Origin: Micromonospora sp. R77
GTDB taxonomy: Bacteria > Actinomycetota > Actinomycetes > Mycobacteriales > Micromonosporaceae
Length of the DNA stretch: 64,000 bases
Assembly (NCBI RefSeq): GCF_022747945.1
Contig: NZ_JALDST010000001.1
Coordinates: forward strand, 248,001-312,000
Reading direction: 5' to 3'
Within the stretch, counting starts at the first letter, position 1, and every line of letters begins with the position of its first letter. A program made the position numbers and the translations under genes. This document shows, in pieces, positions 15,843-24,036 of this stretch. The notes under the pieces were generated by a model. It was not told where the DNA came from and did no database searches. It worked only from the letters and a program-made list of their open reading frames with translations.

Positions 15843-15963
15843 TGGTCTGCCTCCTGGCTCATCGGAGCCCCAGTGGGGAGAGCGTGCGTCATCGCCGTGT
15901 CGTCCGTCAGCCATTCGCCGAGGCTGTCAGATGCTGGAGAACCGGGTCGACGCCACGACGGCC

Positions 15964-17139
15964 CTAACCCGCCCGGAGGGTGAGCAGGGTGATCTCGCTC
16001 GGCGCGAAGATCCGGAACGGCGGACCCCAGAAACCGGTCCCCCGGCTCGTGTAGAGCTGGGTTTGGCCGTGCCGGCTGAGACCCTGCACCACCGGCTGGT
16101 CGAGCCGGACAAGGTAGTGGAACGGCCACATCTGGCCGCCGTGGGTGTGCCCCGACAGTTGCAGATCCACGCCGGCCGCGACCGCGTCGTCGATCTGCTT
16201 GGGCTGGTGCGCCAGCAGCAGCACGGGCAACCGCGGGTCGGTGCCGGCGAGCGCCGCGGCGTGGTCGGCCCGGTGGCCGGCCACGCCGGACGAGGCTGCC
16301 GTCACGTCGTCCACTCCGGCGACGACGAGCCGGGCACCGCCCCGCTCGACCACGAGGTGCCGGTTGTGCAGCGGCTCCCAGCCGAGGGCCCGCATGTGCT
16401 CGACCCAGCCCTGCGCCTCGCCGTAGTACTCGTGGTTTCCCGTCACGTACACCCGGGCCAGCCGGGCCTGGACTGCGCCCAGCGGCGCGGCCTGCGCCCG
16501 CCGCTGGTCAACCGTGCCGTCGGCGATGTCGCCGGTGTGGCAGACGATGTCGGCGGCCAACCCGTTGACCACCTCGATGGTCCGGGCGGACCAGCGGGCG
16601 CGGTCGATCGGGCCGTAGTGGGTGTCCGTCAGCAGCACCACCCGGACCCCGTCGAGGCCCGCACCCAGCCGGTCGACGGTGACGTCCACCCGCCGGACCC
16701 GGGGCACCCGCATCGCCTCGGCGTACCCCCAGACGGCCAGGACGACCGAGACGACCGCCGCACCGACCGCCACCGCTCGGGACCGCACCGGATCGGCGAC
16801 CCCTGCGGCGGCCAGCGGGAGCCGGGCCACGTTGCCGAGCAGCGCCCAGACGAACAGGATCCAGACCAGACCGAGGAGCGTGTCCCCCGCGCGGGCCGCC
16901 GCGTCCAGCCGCCGACGGCCGTGCCCGAGATACATCAGGACGGGGAACGCGACCATCGCGACGACGAACACGCTCGTGCCGGCGGCCACCACCGGCGCCG
17001 GCCACCGCGCCGCCACCGTCAACGTCCACCACGGCAGCCCGAACAGCAACGCCAGGACCGCGACCAGCGTCGCCCCGGACACCAGTGGTCGCAGCGACCG
17101 TCGCGCCGGCCGCACCTGTACGGCATCGCCAGCAGCCAT
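15964..17139 (-). CDS. Membrane-anchored calcineurin-like metallophosphoesterase
   Basis: 391 residues. Four hydrophobic segments occupy the first 150 residues. The metallophosphoesterase domain shows all metal-site motifs: LLTDTHYG (D-x-H), HTGDIADG (GD), VTGNHEYY (GNHE), LLLAHQP and SGHTHGG (GHxH). It resembles the YkuE/UDP-2,3-diacylglucosamine-hydrolase-like branch that acts at the membrane; the substrate is not predictable. The ATG at 17139 is chosen for its GGGAGGACG ribosome site over an in-frame ATG at 17169. Confidence 0.9.
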   Translation of the reverse strand: MAAGDAVQVRPARRSLRPLVSGATLVAVLALLFGLPWWTLTVAARWPAPVVAAGTSVFVVAMVAFPVLMYLGHGRRRLDAAARAGDTLLGLVWILFVWALLGNVARLPLAAAGVADPVRSRAVAVGAAVVSVVLAVWGYAEAMRVPRVRRVDVTVDRLGAGLDGVRVVLLTDTHYGPIDRARWSARTIEVVNGLAADIVCHTGDIADGTVDQRRAQAAPLGAVQARLARVYVTGNHEYYGEAQGWVEHMRALGWEPLHNRHLVVERGGARLVVAGVDDVTAASSGVAGHRADHAAALAGTDPRLPVLLLAHQPKQIDDAVAAGVDLQLSGHTHGGQMWPFHYLVRLDQPVVQGLSRHGQTQLYTSRGTGFWGPPFRIFAPSEITLLTLRAG

Positions 17140-17260
17140 CGTCGTCCTCCCGTCGAGTCCGTGCAGCATGACACGGTCCGGGCCGGATCGACCACGCCCG
17201 GAGACCGGGACGGAACCGGTCAGGGTTTACTCGCGGACCGACCAACCCCGAGGATCGAGG

Positions 17261-18103
17261 TCAGTGCGGGAGTTCGGCGGCGCAGCAGGCCTCCCCGTCG
17301 GCGGAGAGCAGGCCTTCGAAGTCGGCACACTTGATCTTGAAGCGGCCGTGCTGGCCCCAGCCTGGCCCCCAGGAGTTCTGGAACAGGTACGCCTGCTCCT
17401 CGTCCAGCCGGTCCAGCATCACGTAGCAGTGCCCGCCGGCCACCTTGCCGGTCGGCTTCACGTAGCCGTCGGCGTCCGGGTGGAACATGTCGTCCGTCCA
17501 GTTGGTGCCGACCACCACCGATCCCTGGGCGTTGATCCACTGGTCGATCTCGGCCAGCGAGCCGGCGAACGCGAACGCCGCGAGCCGACCCCGGTTGCGC
17601 AGCGCCAGCGCCCCCGACCGGACGGTCGAGCCGTTCTCCGCCCGCGGCTCGCCGTCGATCACCTTGCACTCGTAGTACAGCGCATGCGCGTCGGCGTTCT
17701 GGTACTCCCCCGGGACCGGCGTGGCGTCCACCCAGCCCGACCAGCCGAAGCCCACACAGTGCCCGGTGTCGCCCTGGTCCAGCTGGAGCGGCAGCTGCCA
17801 GGCCGGGGCCGCATCACCGGCCGGCGTCGGGCCCGGCGCGGGTGGGATCCCGCCGGCCTGTTTCTTGAGCCAGCGCCAGAAGACCAGGTACGCCCGCCAG
17901 TCGGTGAAGTACGTGGTCTCGCTCAGCACCTGCTCGATGGTCCGCTGCCGGATCTCCTCCGGCGGCTCGGCGATCTCCATCAGCCGCGACATCGACCAGT
18001 CCCGCGGGTCCGGCCGGTACACCCGGCCCAGCAGATGGGGGCCGATCACCTCGCTCGCGCTGCGTTCCGGTGGGTCCTGCGCCAACCGCCGGTCCAGCTC
18101 CAT
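17261..18103 (-). CDS. Papain-family (C1) cysteine peptidase without signal peptide
   Basis: 280 residues with the full papain catalytic set: Gln110 and Cys116 in DQGDTGHCVGFGWSGW, His225 in VAGGHCYVML, and Asn243 in LFQNSWGPGWG. The order and the NSWG box identify family C1. Unlike eukaryotic papains there is no signal peptide or inhibitory propeptide, only about 100 N-terminal residues of unknown role, so it is probably cytoplasmic. The ATG at 18103 follows GAGAGGAGG. Bacterial members occur scattered in actinomycetes; the physiological target is unknown. Confidence 0.88.
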   Translation of the reverse strand: MELDRRLAQDPPERSASEVIGPHLLGRVYRPDPRDWSMSRLMEIAEPPEEIRQRTIEQVLSETTYFTDWRAYLVFWRWLKKQAGGIPPAPGPTPAGDAAPAWQLPLQLDQGDTGHCVGFGWSGWVDATPVPGEYQNADAHALYYECKVIDGEPRAENGSTVRSGALALRNRGRLAAFAFAGSLAEIDQWINAQGSVVVGTNWTDDMFHPDADGYVKPTGKVAGGHCYVMLDRLDEEQAYLFQNSWGPGWGQHGRFKIKCADFEGLLSADGEACCAAELPH

Positions 18104-18239
18104 CACGGCCTCCTCTCCGACCAACCCCCAGCAGGGGTGTCAGCTCCCACGATGCGCCCCGGCCGACGGCCGGCACTGTCCGTTTGCCGACTGCCGGCAC
18201 GGAATCCGCCGGCCGGGTGGGCTCGGCGAGCGGCTACAG

Positions 18240-18827
18240 TCAGCTCTCACGTTGGCGAGGCTCTTCATCCAGCGCGGAGGCGCTGACCCGGGGCCTCCGG
18301 CGAGCCGTGCGGCGTGGTGCTTCCTGCTCGCGGCGGACCACTCCTCGGCCGGGCTGGTGAGCGGCGGCCGGAGCCGGGCGGAGGGCCAGTGGCGCGACGC
18401 GTCGGCCTTCTCCACGGCTTGGCGTTCCTGGTGGGCGCGCAGCAGCAGAACACCCCGAACGAGGTCGACGCGCGGCCACTTGAGACCGGCCAGCTCCCCT
18501 CGCCTGGCGCCGACCACGATGGCCAAACACCCAGGCGGTACGCAGCCGGTGATCGGCGTGGCGCCTGAGGCACTTCGCCGACTACGCCGGCGTCCAGACG
18601 CCCTTACGCCTCATCGTCTCCCGCTCGGCCTGCCGAGGCTGTCGTCCGCGCCGAGGTCCGCTCCCCCGTAGGCGGCGCGCGCCTCGCCCTGCCCGTAGGG
18701 CAGCGGTCTGGCTGGGGAACTCCTGCCGCTCGTGCTGGCGGCGGCGCCCGTTCGCGTCGGGCGGGAGGTCGATGATGAAGAATCAGCGGGGCTGGCCGTT
18801 GGAGAGGCGGTAGCCGTAGACAGTCAT
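18240..18827 (-). pseudogene. Decayed tyrosine-recombinase (phage/ICE integrase)
   Basis: The ATG at 18827 opens an integrase arm-binding domain (MTVYGYRLSNGQPR) interrupted by TGA at forward 18783-18785, where the family has Trp. The same frame continues with FFIIDLPPDANGRRRQ. A catalytic-domain piece lies further on in another frame (IVVGARRGELAGLKWPRVDL, about 18440-18530), with Arg box ARRGE. The His-x-x-Arg and Tyr boxes are absent. With a nonsense codon, at least one frameshift and truncation it is certainly inactive, a relic of an integrated element whose other parts are not recognisable. Confidence 0.7.
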
Positions 18828-18971
18828 GGGGTTGCACTTCCGCAGTAACGGGATCGGGGATGCAACCCACGTTGAGCGATCTCCGTTACCGCCAGCGTTA
18901 CCACAAGATCACACAAAACACGGCCTCGGACCGAGCCCGCGGGTTCGTGTAACGAGCCGAAGGTCTCGCCC

Positions 18972-21332
18972 TCAGCAGCCGATCGCGGCCTCGATCCGGC
19001 TCGGTACCGACTTGCAGACCTCGGCGCGGTCGGGGTGCCAGTAGGGATCCAGCAACCAGGACCACTGCCGCTCCTGATAGTGCAGCACAATCCAGCCTAT
19101 CGGTGGGGTGCCCTGGACCGGCGCGTACGCGAATCCGGCCTGACAGACGACTGAACCGGTGACCTTCAGATTCACGTCGCTGCCCTCAAAGATCCCGGGG
19201 CCCAGGGTGTCGACACGCTTCGCGAAGGCGTCCCTGGTCAGGCACGGCCCGGTGGCGGCGCCGCGGGGTTTGCCGGTCGGCGAGGCGTTCGGGTCGTTCC
19301 CGGGCGGCGCGGCGATGCTGCGTACGTTCGAGGCGATCTTCGTGCCCTCACCGTTGATCTCGCTGTAAAGCTTGCCGCCGTCCGGAACCACGACCGCCTT
19401 GAACGACTTGCTGAGCTGCCGGACTGCTGCCACCGGCCCGCCGTCGACGCTGACCCACTTGCCGTCGTCAAGTCGCCACAGGCTGGACGGCATCATCGGG
19501 ATTCCGCCGTACGGATCGCAGAGGTAGCTGGCCATCGTCGCGTACCACCGCCGGTCCCGTCCCTGCCACGCGTCGTTCAGGAAGACCTCGGCGTTGTCGG
19601 TGGCGAGGGTTGCGGCGTTCGTCGTGGTCGGCGGGCCACCAGCGATGTCCGCGGTCCGGATTGGGCCAGGGTGGGCACAATCGCCCTGGGATGTGACGAC
19701 CTGGTAGACGAGCTTGCCGCCGCCGGCCGCGATCGTGATGTGCTCGGCCAACTCCGGGAACTTCTCGACGGTCCTGGCCTGACCGCTTCCCGTCACCCAG
19801 CTCAGGGTGCCTCCACCGCCGCTGCGGGTGAGCACCGCGAACCCATCGTCCGCACCGGCCACGGCCGTTTTCTGCCCACTGGGGAGGGTCGTCCCGAGTG
19901 TCCGCGAGGAGCCGCCCGCGAGATCCCGCAACGTGACCTTGCCGCCGGAGTCCGCCCAGGCTACGGTCGATCCGGTGACTGGCACGGCGTCGGTGCACCC
20001 GCAGCGCACCTTGCTTTCCTCGGTGCCGAGCACGTAGAGGTAGCCGTCGCTGCCGGCCGCGAACGCGTACCGCCCGTCGGTGGTCCAGCGAGCCTCCCCG
20101 GCGATCGGGCCGGACGTGCGGAGCGTGACACCGGAGCCGCGTACAACGGCCAAATCATTGTCGCCGGTGTACGCGTAGAGCGGCTCGCCGCGGGCTAGAT
20201 ACTCCGCAACCAGGCCGAGGACCTCGTTGGTGTGCTGGATTACGCGTGCCTCATTCGAGTGGTAGCACGTGCCGAAGAGCGAGAGTAGCCAGTACTGCCG
20301 TACGTCGATGTCGGCCTTGCGGTTAAGCGCTCCCAGCAGGTTGTCCCAGGCCGACTGCGTGAGCGACGAGGTGACCCGGCATTCGGCGACACGTTCGGCA
20401 TGGTCGCCGGAGGTCGCCGAACTGGTCGACACGATGACGTCGCCCAGGTCCACCTCCGGCCCCCTGGCGAAGAAGAGCCCGGTCTCGACGACCGCGCGGC
20501 TGGCCAGCGTGTTGACCTCGGTGCCTTCCGGCCACGCGGCCAGCGACTTCATCTCCGGGCTGCCGGGCGCGAACGAGTGCATCGCCGAGAGGAAATCGAC
20601 AAGGTCGGCGCACCCCGGGAAGTTCCCCACGTCATGGCAGAGCGCGAGAAGCTGGTGAACCGTGGCCGCCAAGGCGGAGGTCGTTTTGTCCATCTTCGCA
20701 GCCTCGCTGGCGAGCGAAGTGACAAGACCGGAGATCAGCGAACCTTCGTACGGGGTACCGAGCGTGACCACCAGCCCGACGTGCCCGCGCCGCTCGACTC
20801 CGCCCGGCGCCGCCTCGGACAGCGACCACCTCGTGATCAGCCCACCCATCGAATGCGCGACTACCACCACCTTGTGTCCGCGGAACGCCGTGTTCTCCGC
20901 CAGGCAATTCATTGCCTCAATGACCCGCGGCGCCCCGCTCCCGTCTTCGAGAAAGAACTTCTTGGCGACGTCGCTGTAGTCGACGGTGTAGACCGCGGCC
21001 CCCGGTAGCTTCTGAAGGTTGCCGAGCAGGCTGCTCTTCACCCGCGGCTCGATGTTGAGGGTGGAGAGATTGATGGATTCCGACCACATGCGCGGGTTAC
21101 CGCCGTTCCAGCCGTGCACGAGCAGAATCGGGGTGTAGTTGCCGTCCCCGTGCGGCGTGCGCTGGGCACCCTTCTCGAGCGGCGCGAGCTCAGTGTGCGC
21201 ACCGCAGTTCGCCGGCGGTGTTGTGGCGGCGTAGGAGGGTGTCGCGGCCGGTGCACTCGCGGCGACGAGTAGCATCGCGGCGAATGCGATGGTCATTGTT
21301 CTCACGCGGCCGTGGTGGATAGGACTCGCCAC
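18972..21332 (-). CDS. Secreted alpha/beta-hydrolase (lipase/esterase) with repeat C-terminal domain
   Basis: 786 residues. A signal peptide is followed by a hydrolase domain (about 50-370) with LLVHGWNG (oxyanion region) and nucleophile Ser161 in VVAHSMGGLITRWS, then VTLGTPYEGS, the pattern of PGAP1/LipA-like esterases. Residues about 390-700 show short repeated strands (DNDLAVVRGSGVTL, GRYAFAAGSDGYLYVL, TVAWADSGGKVTL) suggesting a beta-propeller. The GTG at 21332 has an AGGAGGAGG site but lies inside the upstream gene (31-base overlap); an ATG at 21296 is the alternative. It is translated after the 145-residue gene, so the two probably act together at the cell surface. Confidence 0.85.
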   Translation of the reverse strand: MASPIHHGRVRTMTIAFAAMLLVAASAPAATPSYAATTPPANCGAHTELAPLEKGAQRTPHGDGNYTPILLVHGWNGGNPRMWSESINLSTLNIEPRVKSSLLGNLQKLPGAAVYTVDYSDVAKKFFLEDGSGAPRVIEAMNCLAENTAFRGHKVVVVAHSMGGLITRWSLSEAAPGGVERRGHVGLVVTLGTPYEGSLISGLVTSLASEAAKMDKTTSALAATVHQLLALCHDVGNFPGCADLVDFLSAMHSFAPGSPEMKSLAAWPEGTEVNTLASRAVVETGLFFARGPEVDLGDVIVSTSSATSGDHAERVAECRVTSSLTQSAWDNLLGALNRKADIDVRQYWLLSLFGTCYHSNEARVIQHTNEVLGLVAEYLARGEPLYAYTGDNDLAVVRGSGVTLRTSGPIAGEARWTTDGRYAFAAGSDGYLYVLGTEESKVRCGCTDAVPVTGSTVAWADSGGKVTLRDLAGGSSRTLGTTLPSGQKTAVAGADDGFAVLTRSGGGGTLSWVTGSGQARTVEKFPELAEHITIAAGGGKLVYQVVTSQGDCAHPGPIRTADIAGGPPTTTNAATLATDNAEVFLNDAWQGRDRRWYATMASYLCDPYGGIPMMPSSLWRLDDGKWVSVDGGPVAAVRQLSKSFKAVVVPDGGKLYSEINGEGTKIASNVRSIAAPPGNDPNASPTGKPRGAATGPCLTRDAFAKRVDTLGPGIFEGSDVNLKVTGSVVCQAGFAYAPVQGTPPIGWIVLHYQERQWSWLLDPYWHPDRAEVCKSVPSRIEAAIGC

Positions 21333-21739
21333 GCGCCCTCCTCCTGAATGACGACCAGCCGGAACCGGGTCCCTTTTGCGCCGGGTGGGGTTGCGGTCAC
21401 GAGCACAGAGGCAACGGATCCCGTACGGCGCCAGCTCGCGCCATCGACTGCAAGGGTCGTGCCAGCGGGCAGCGCCTTCCGCACGTCGCCGAACTGGTCA
21501 CGGCTCCCGGCGGCAAGCGCACTGGTGTCGGCGGCGGCAAACTGAGCAGGGAGGCCTTCGACCACCCTGGTGACGGCGGTAAGACGCTCCGCCTCACCCG
21601 GGTCGGCAGTCGTTAGCACCACGACCTTGCCGGTCAGTTCTGCCGGCTTCTCGGCTCCGCCGCCGCGATTCCAGACGAAGGTGCCGACACTGCCCGCTAC
21701 CACGACAACGACGGCCGCTAGAAGCAGAGCCTTCTTCAC
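21302..21739 (-). CDS. Membrane-anchored or secreted protein of unknown function
   Basis: 145 residues. A single N-terminal hydrophobic segment (LLLAAVVVVVAGSVGTFVW) is followed by an extracytoplasmic domain with alpha/beta character ending in FRLVVIQEEGAWRVLSTTA, like domains that fold as small NTF2/Mce-associated modules. No family is assigned with confidence. The GTG start at 21739 is preceded by GGGAGG. It overlaps the lipase start by 31 bases, so it is probably an accessory or anchor for that enzyme. Confidence 0.75.
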   Translation of the reverse strand: MKKALLLAAVVVVVAGSVGTFVWNRGGGAEKPAELTGKVVVLTTADPGEAERLTAVTRVVEGLPAQFAAADTSALAAGSRDQFGDVRKALPAGTTLAVDGASWRRTGSVASVLVTATPPGAKGTRFRLVVIQEEGAWRVLSTTAA

Positions 21740-22133
21740 TCGGATGACCTCCCTGCCCGGACCGGGGCTGTAGCGTAAATCGACGGGTGAGCATGCACGA
21801 GAGCCTTGAGGACGCAGTCCGACTATCCGTCCGGCTCAACTTCGCCAACCGTCCAGCACTTCGTCCGGCCACTAGCTTGATCGTGAACCTGTGATCGGGT
21901 GACATCTACTCCTGATCAGGAGAAGAGCTCTTGATTGATCACTCCTCCCGACTAGGAAAGAAGATCAAGAATCAAGGGCTGTCAGGTGATCAGTAAGCCA
22001 TTCCGTCCAAGCGTTTGACTCCTGCACGCTGTCACGTGGTGCGGACATGATCGTGGTGGAGGATGACAAAGCGCCGCAGCGACGGTCTTTCCGATCCACT
22101 GCGGATCCAGGCTGACGTTGCGTAGCGCTCTGA
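21740..22133. other. Gap with AT-richer patch and small palindrome
   Basis: No gene is supportable here. Bases about 21880-21975 are AT-richer than the surroundings and contain the perfect palindrome CTCCTGATCAGGAG (21908-21921). The rest is ordinary high-GC sequence. It forms the left edge of the mosaic region of mobile-element scraps. Confidence 0.4.
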
Positions 22134-22179
22134 ATAAAAGTAGGCTTCCACAAGCCGCTGGCCTGCGTAGGCTTGGCAT
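22134..22179 (+). repeat. Degenerate copy of the tRNA-Pro terminator region (candidate relic att site)
   Basis: The stretch ATAAAA..GGCTTCC(A)CAAG(C)CGCTG(G)CCTGCG matches 32277-32311, the terminator downstream of tRNA-Pro, with four changes over the 25-base core, in the same orientation. Weaker similarity to the tRNA 3' part may follow (GGCCG...GAACCG). The two copies bracket about 10.1 kb that carries most of the mobile debris, and an integrase remnant sits beside the right copy. Confidence 0.4.
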
Positions 22180-22217
22180 CTGGCCGCGACTGGTGGAACC
22201 GCGTCGCAGCGACGATC

Positions 22218-22645
22218 TCAGTCGAGCACCTGAGCCTCCACGACCACGGACGAGCCGGTGGCTGTCTTGCGCACGTGTAGGCGCGATGGTATCCGCCTGC
22301 GCAGTTCCGTGATATGGCTGACCAGTCCGACGGTTCGGCCACCGGAACGCAGGGCGTCGAGCGCGTCGAGCACCTGATCGAGCGCCTCTTGATCGAGACT
22401 GCCGAAGCCCTCGTTAACGAACAGACTGCCGAGTTGAGTGCCGCCTGCCTCGGCCAGGACGACATCGCTGAGTCCGAGGGCAAGACATAGCGAGACCAGG
22501 AAGGTTTCCCCGCCGGAGAGCGTGGCGGGACGACGTTCCTGGCCAGTCCACGCATCGATGACGGACAGGCCGAGTCCGTTTCGCCCGGCGCGGCGGCCGG
22601 TGTCTGACTCGGTGACGTGACGCAGCAGGTAGCGGTTGTAGGTGA
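22218..22645 (-). pseudogene. C-terminal remnant of SbcC-type exonuclease ATPase
   Basis: About 140 residues match the C-terminal ATPase lobe of SbcC/Rad50: GLGLSVIDAWTG, signature ATLSGGETF, SLCLALGLSDVV, Walker B-like LGSLFVNEGFGSLD, and TVGLVSHI with the H-loop. The N-terminal lobe, coiled coil and zinc hook are missing; upstream of about 22645 the frame is unrelated. Intact SbcC has about 1,000 residues, so this is a dead end-fragment carried by rearrangement. Confidence 0.75.
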
Positions 22646-22904
22646 CCTGCCCGAGGCGGGTGTTCGCTCGTCCCCTTACCGAGCCGGGTGGAACCTGGCG
22701 GCGGGCAAAGTTCGGTGGGCCGCCTCTGTGACGACGTCGGCAACGATGGTCCTGGTGTACGGCCAGCCCGCAGCAGTGGAACCCGGCGTCCACCAGAGAC
22801 GACACCCGGGCCCGCAACCTGCCCGGCATCAGCCACCGACAACGAAATGGGCCCCCGACTCCGTCGGCGGCCCATCACGAAAGATCGAGGTTGGTTGTCA
22901 GGTC

Positions 22905-23038
22905 CGCGCTCTGCCTGAGGGGTTGATGGCCTCGCTGACCTGGGACCGAGGCATGGAACTCGCCGAGCACAAGCGGTTCACATCGCCACCGACGTCAAGG
23001 CCTACTTCGCCGAAGCGACTACCCGCCTGTGCACCTGA
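22905..23038 (+). mobile_element. IS30-family transposase remnant
   Basis: The peptide LPEGLMASLTWDRGMELAEH then KRFT matches the IS30-family catalytic core (LTWDxGxEMAxHxxF). A one-base shift follows, after which IATDVKAYFAEA continues the match in another frame, then the element is lost. Only about 40 residues remain. The preceding 260 bases (22646-22904) hold no gene but contain an orphan hairpin (22847-22859 with 22863-22875). Confidence 0.65.
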
Positions 23039-23190
23039 GCTCAATCCGATGGAACTGCTGTAGTCCTCGCTCAAGAAGCGTGAACTCGCCAATGTGCCGA
23101 CAACCACCTCGCAGAAGCCCGACGCTACCGAACAGGGCATCCGCCGGATCAACCAGAACCGCCGGATGCCCTGTTCGTTTTCCTCGCCCA
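23034..23190 (+). mobile_element. IS630-family transposase C-terminal remnant
   Basis: PELNPMELL, then a TAG at 23061-23063 where the family has Trp, then SSLKKRELANV and DATEQGIRRINQNRR, the C-terminus of IS630-type DDE transposases (PELNPVExxWSxLKRREL). It directly abuts the IS30 scrap. The downstream part contains a 15-base perfect inverted repeat (23129-23143 and 23163-23177). Confidence 0.65.
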
Positions 23191-23325
23191 CACGGGCCTC
23201 ACTATCCATCCATCAACCCCACAGAACTAACGATCAGTAGGGCTCACAGAAGAAGATGTGGACGAGCGGCGCACTGACTCGTTGCGTCAAGTAACAGAAC
23301 CTACAGGTTGTTTACCTGCGGGCCC

Positions 23326-23940
23326 TTAGATAGCCTGGGGCATGCAGTCAACATAGCCAGTCACTCGCGCCGACGTGTCGTTCCAGTTGGAAAAATTCCA
23401 CGTCGCCGTTTGAGGGGCTTCTTTGTCCAGCGACAAATCTGCATCAACCCCTGTAGGGTGCGATGCACTTCCGCCTGCAAAAAACGGCACGTTTGCAGGG
23501 CAGCCGAGCTCCACTTTTGCCACACCAGGCAGAATGAGCCCCTTAGCGGGAACAACGACGTCCTGCTTGATTCGAATGTTTGGATCGGGTTGCTGGGCAA
23601 TGGATGAGCAGGTAACTTCCATGGCGACCCAGACATTCTTGGCCGGGTTGCTATACTGGTTACCATTGAAGAAATCAACTCTCGTTTCTCCAGGATTACT
23701 TTCCGTCGCGATGTTGATCAGGCGCCCACGGCTTCCGGAGATCGCGAGGGAGACGGACTTCGCGTAGGGGTAAGCTGACGGACACTTCACCTTTACATAA
23801 CTGGCTGTCTGAGGGGCGGCCCAACCAGAGTTCGAGGCGAGATAATCGCTCGAACTGGCCGCTGCAGCGCTGGCACCCGGGGAAAAGAGAATGAGTCCCG
23901 CGGCGATTGCCGCGGCTCGGCGGATAGCGGTGGAAGGCAT
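23326..23940 (-). CDS. Secreted protein of unknown function
   Basis: 204 residues. A signal peptide (IRRAAAIAAGLILFSPGASA, cut near residue 26) precedes a mature domain with four cysteines that could form two disulfides (VKCPSAYPYAK, VTCSSIAQQ, LGCPANVPFF, VDCMPQAI) and beta-rich sequence. No family is recognised. The ATG at 23940 has a clear AAGGAGCG ribosome site. Codon usage is less GC-biased than that of its neighbours, consistent with acquisition along with the surrounding mobile debris. It has no obvious operon partner. Confidence 0.8.
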   Translation of the reverse strand: MPSTAIRRAAAIAAGLILFSPGASAAAASSSDYLASNSGWAAPQTASYVKVKCPSAYPYAKSVSLAISGSRGRLINIATESNPGETRVDFFNGNQYSNPAKNVWVAMEVTCSSIAQQPDPNIRIKQDVVVPAKGLILPGVAKVELGCPANVPFFAGGSASHPTGVDADLSLDKEAPQTATWNFSNWNDTSARVTGYVDCMPQAI

Positions 23941-24015
23941 CAGAAAACGCTCCTTGCAGAAGTTGACCAGATGATTGCGGTTCTTCGATGAGCCGAGCGG
24001 CCTCGCGCGGCGATG

Positions 24016-24036
24016 CGACGGTCCGTCAGACCGTCG
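24016..24036 (-). terminator. Hairpin at the methyltransferase stop codon
   Basis: CGACGGTC (24016-24023) pairs perfectly with GACCGTCG (24029-24036). The five-base loop holds the start of the methyltransferase stop codon. Probable end of the reverse phosphotransferase-methyltransferase transcript. Confidence 0.5.

Noticed and set aside
22847..22875. Hairpin in the mosaic region
   Set aside because: Terminator-like, but no gene ends beside it on either strand; probably debris.
23129..23177. 15-base inverted repeat as a terminator or IS end
   Set aside because: It lies within conserved IS630 coding sequence (TEQGIRRIN...RRMPCSF), so the symmetry may be incidental.
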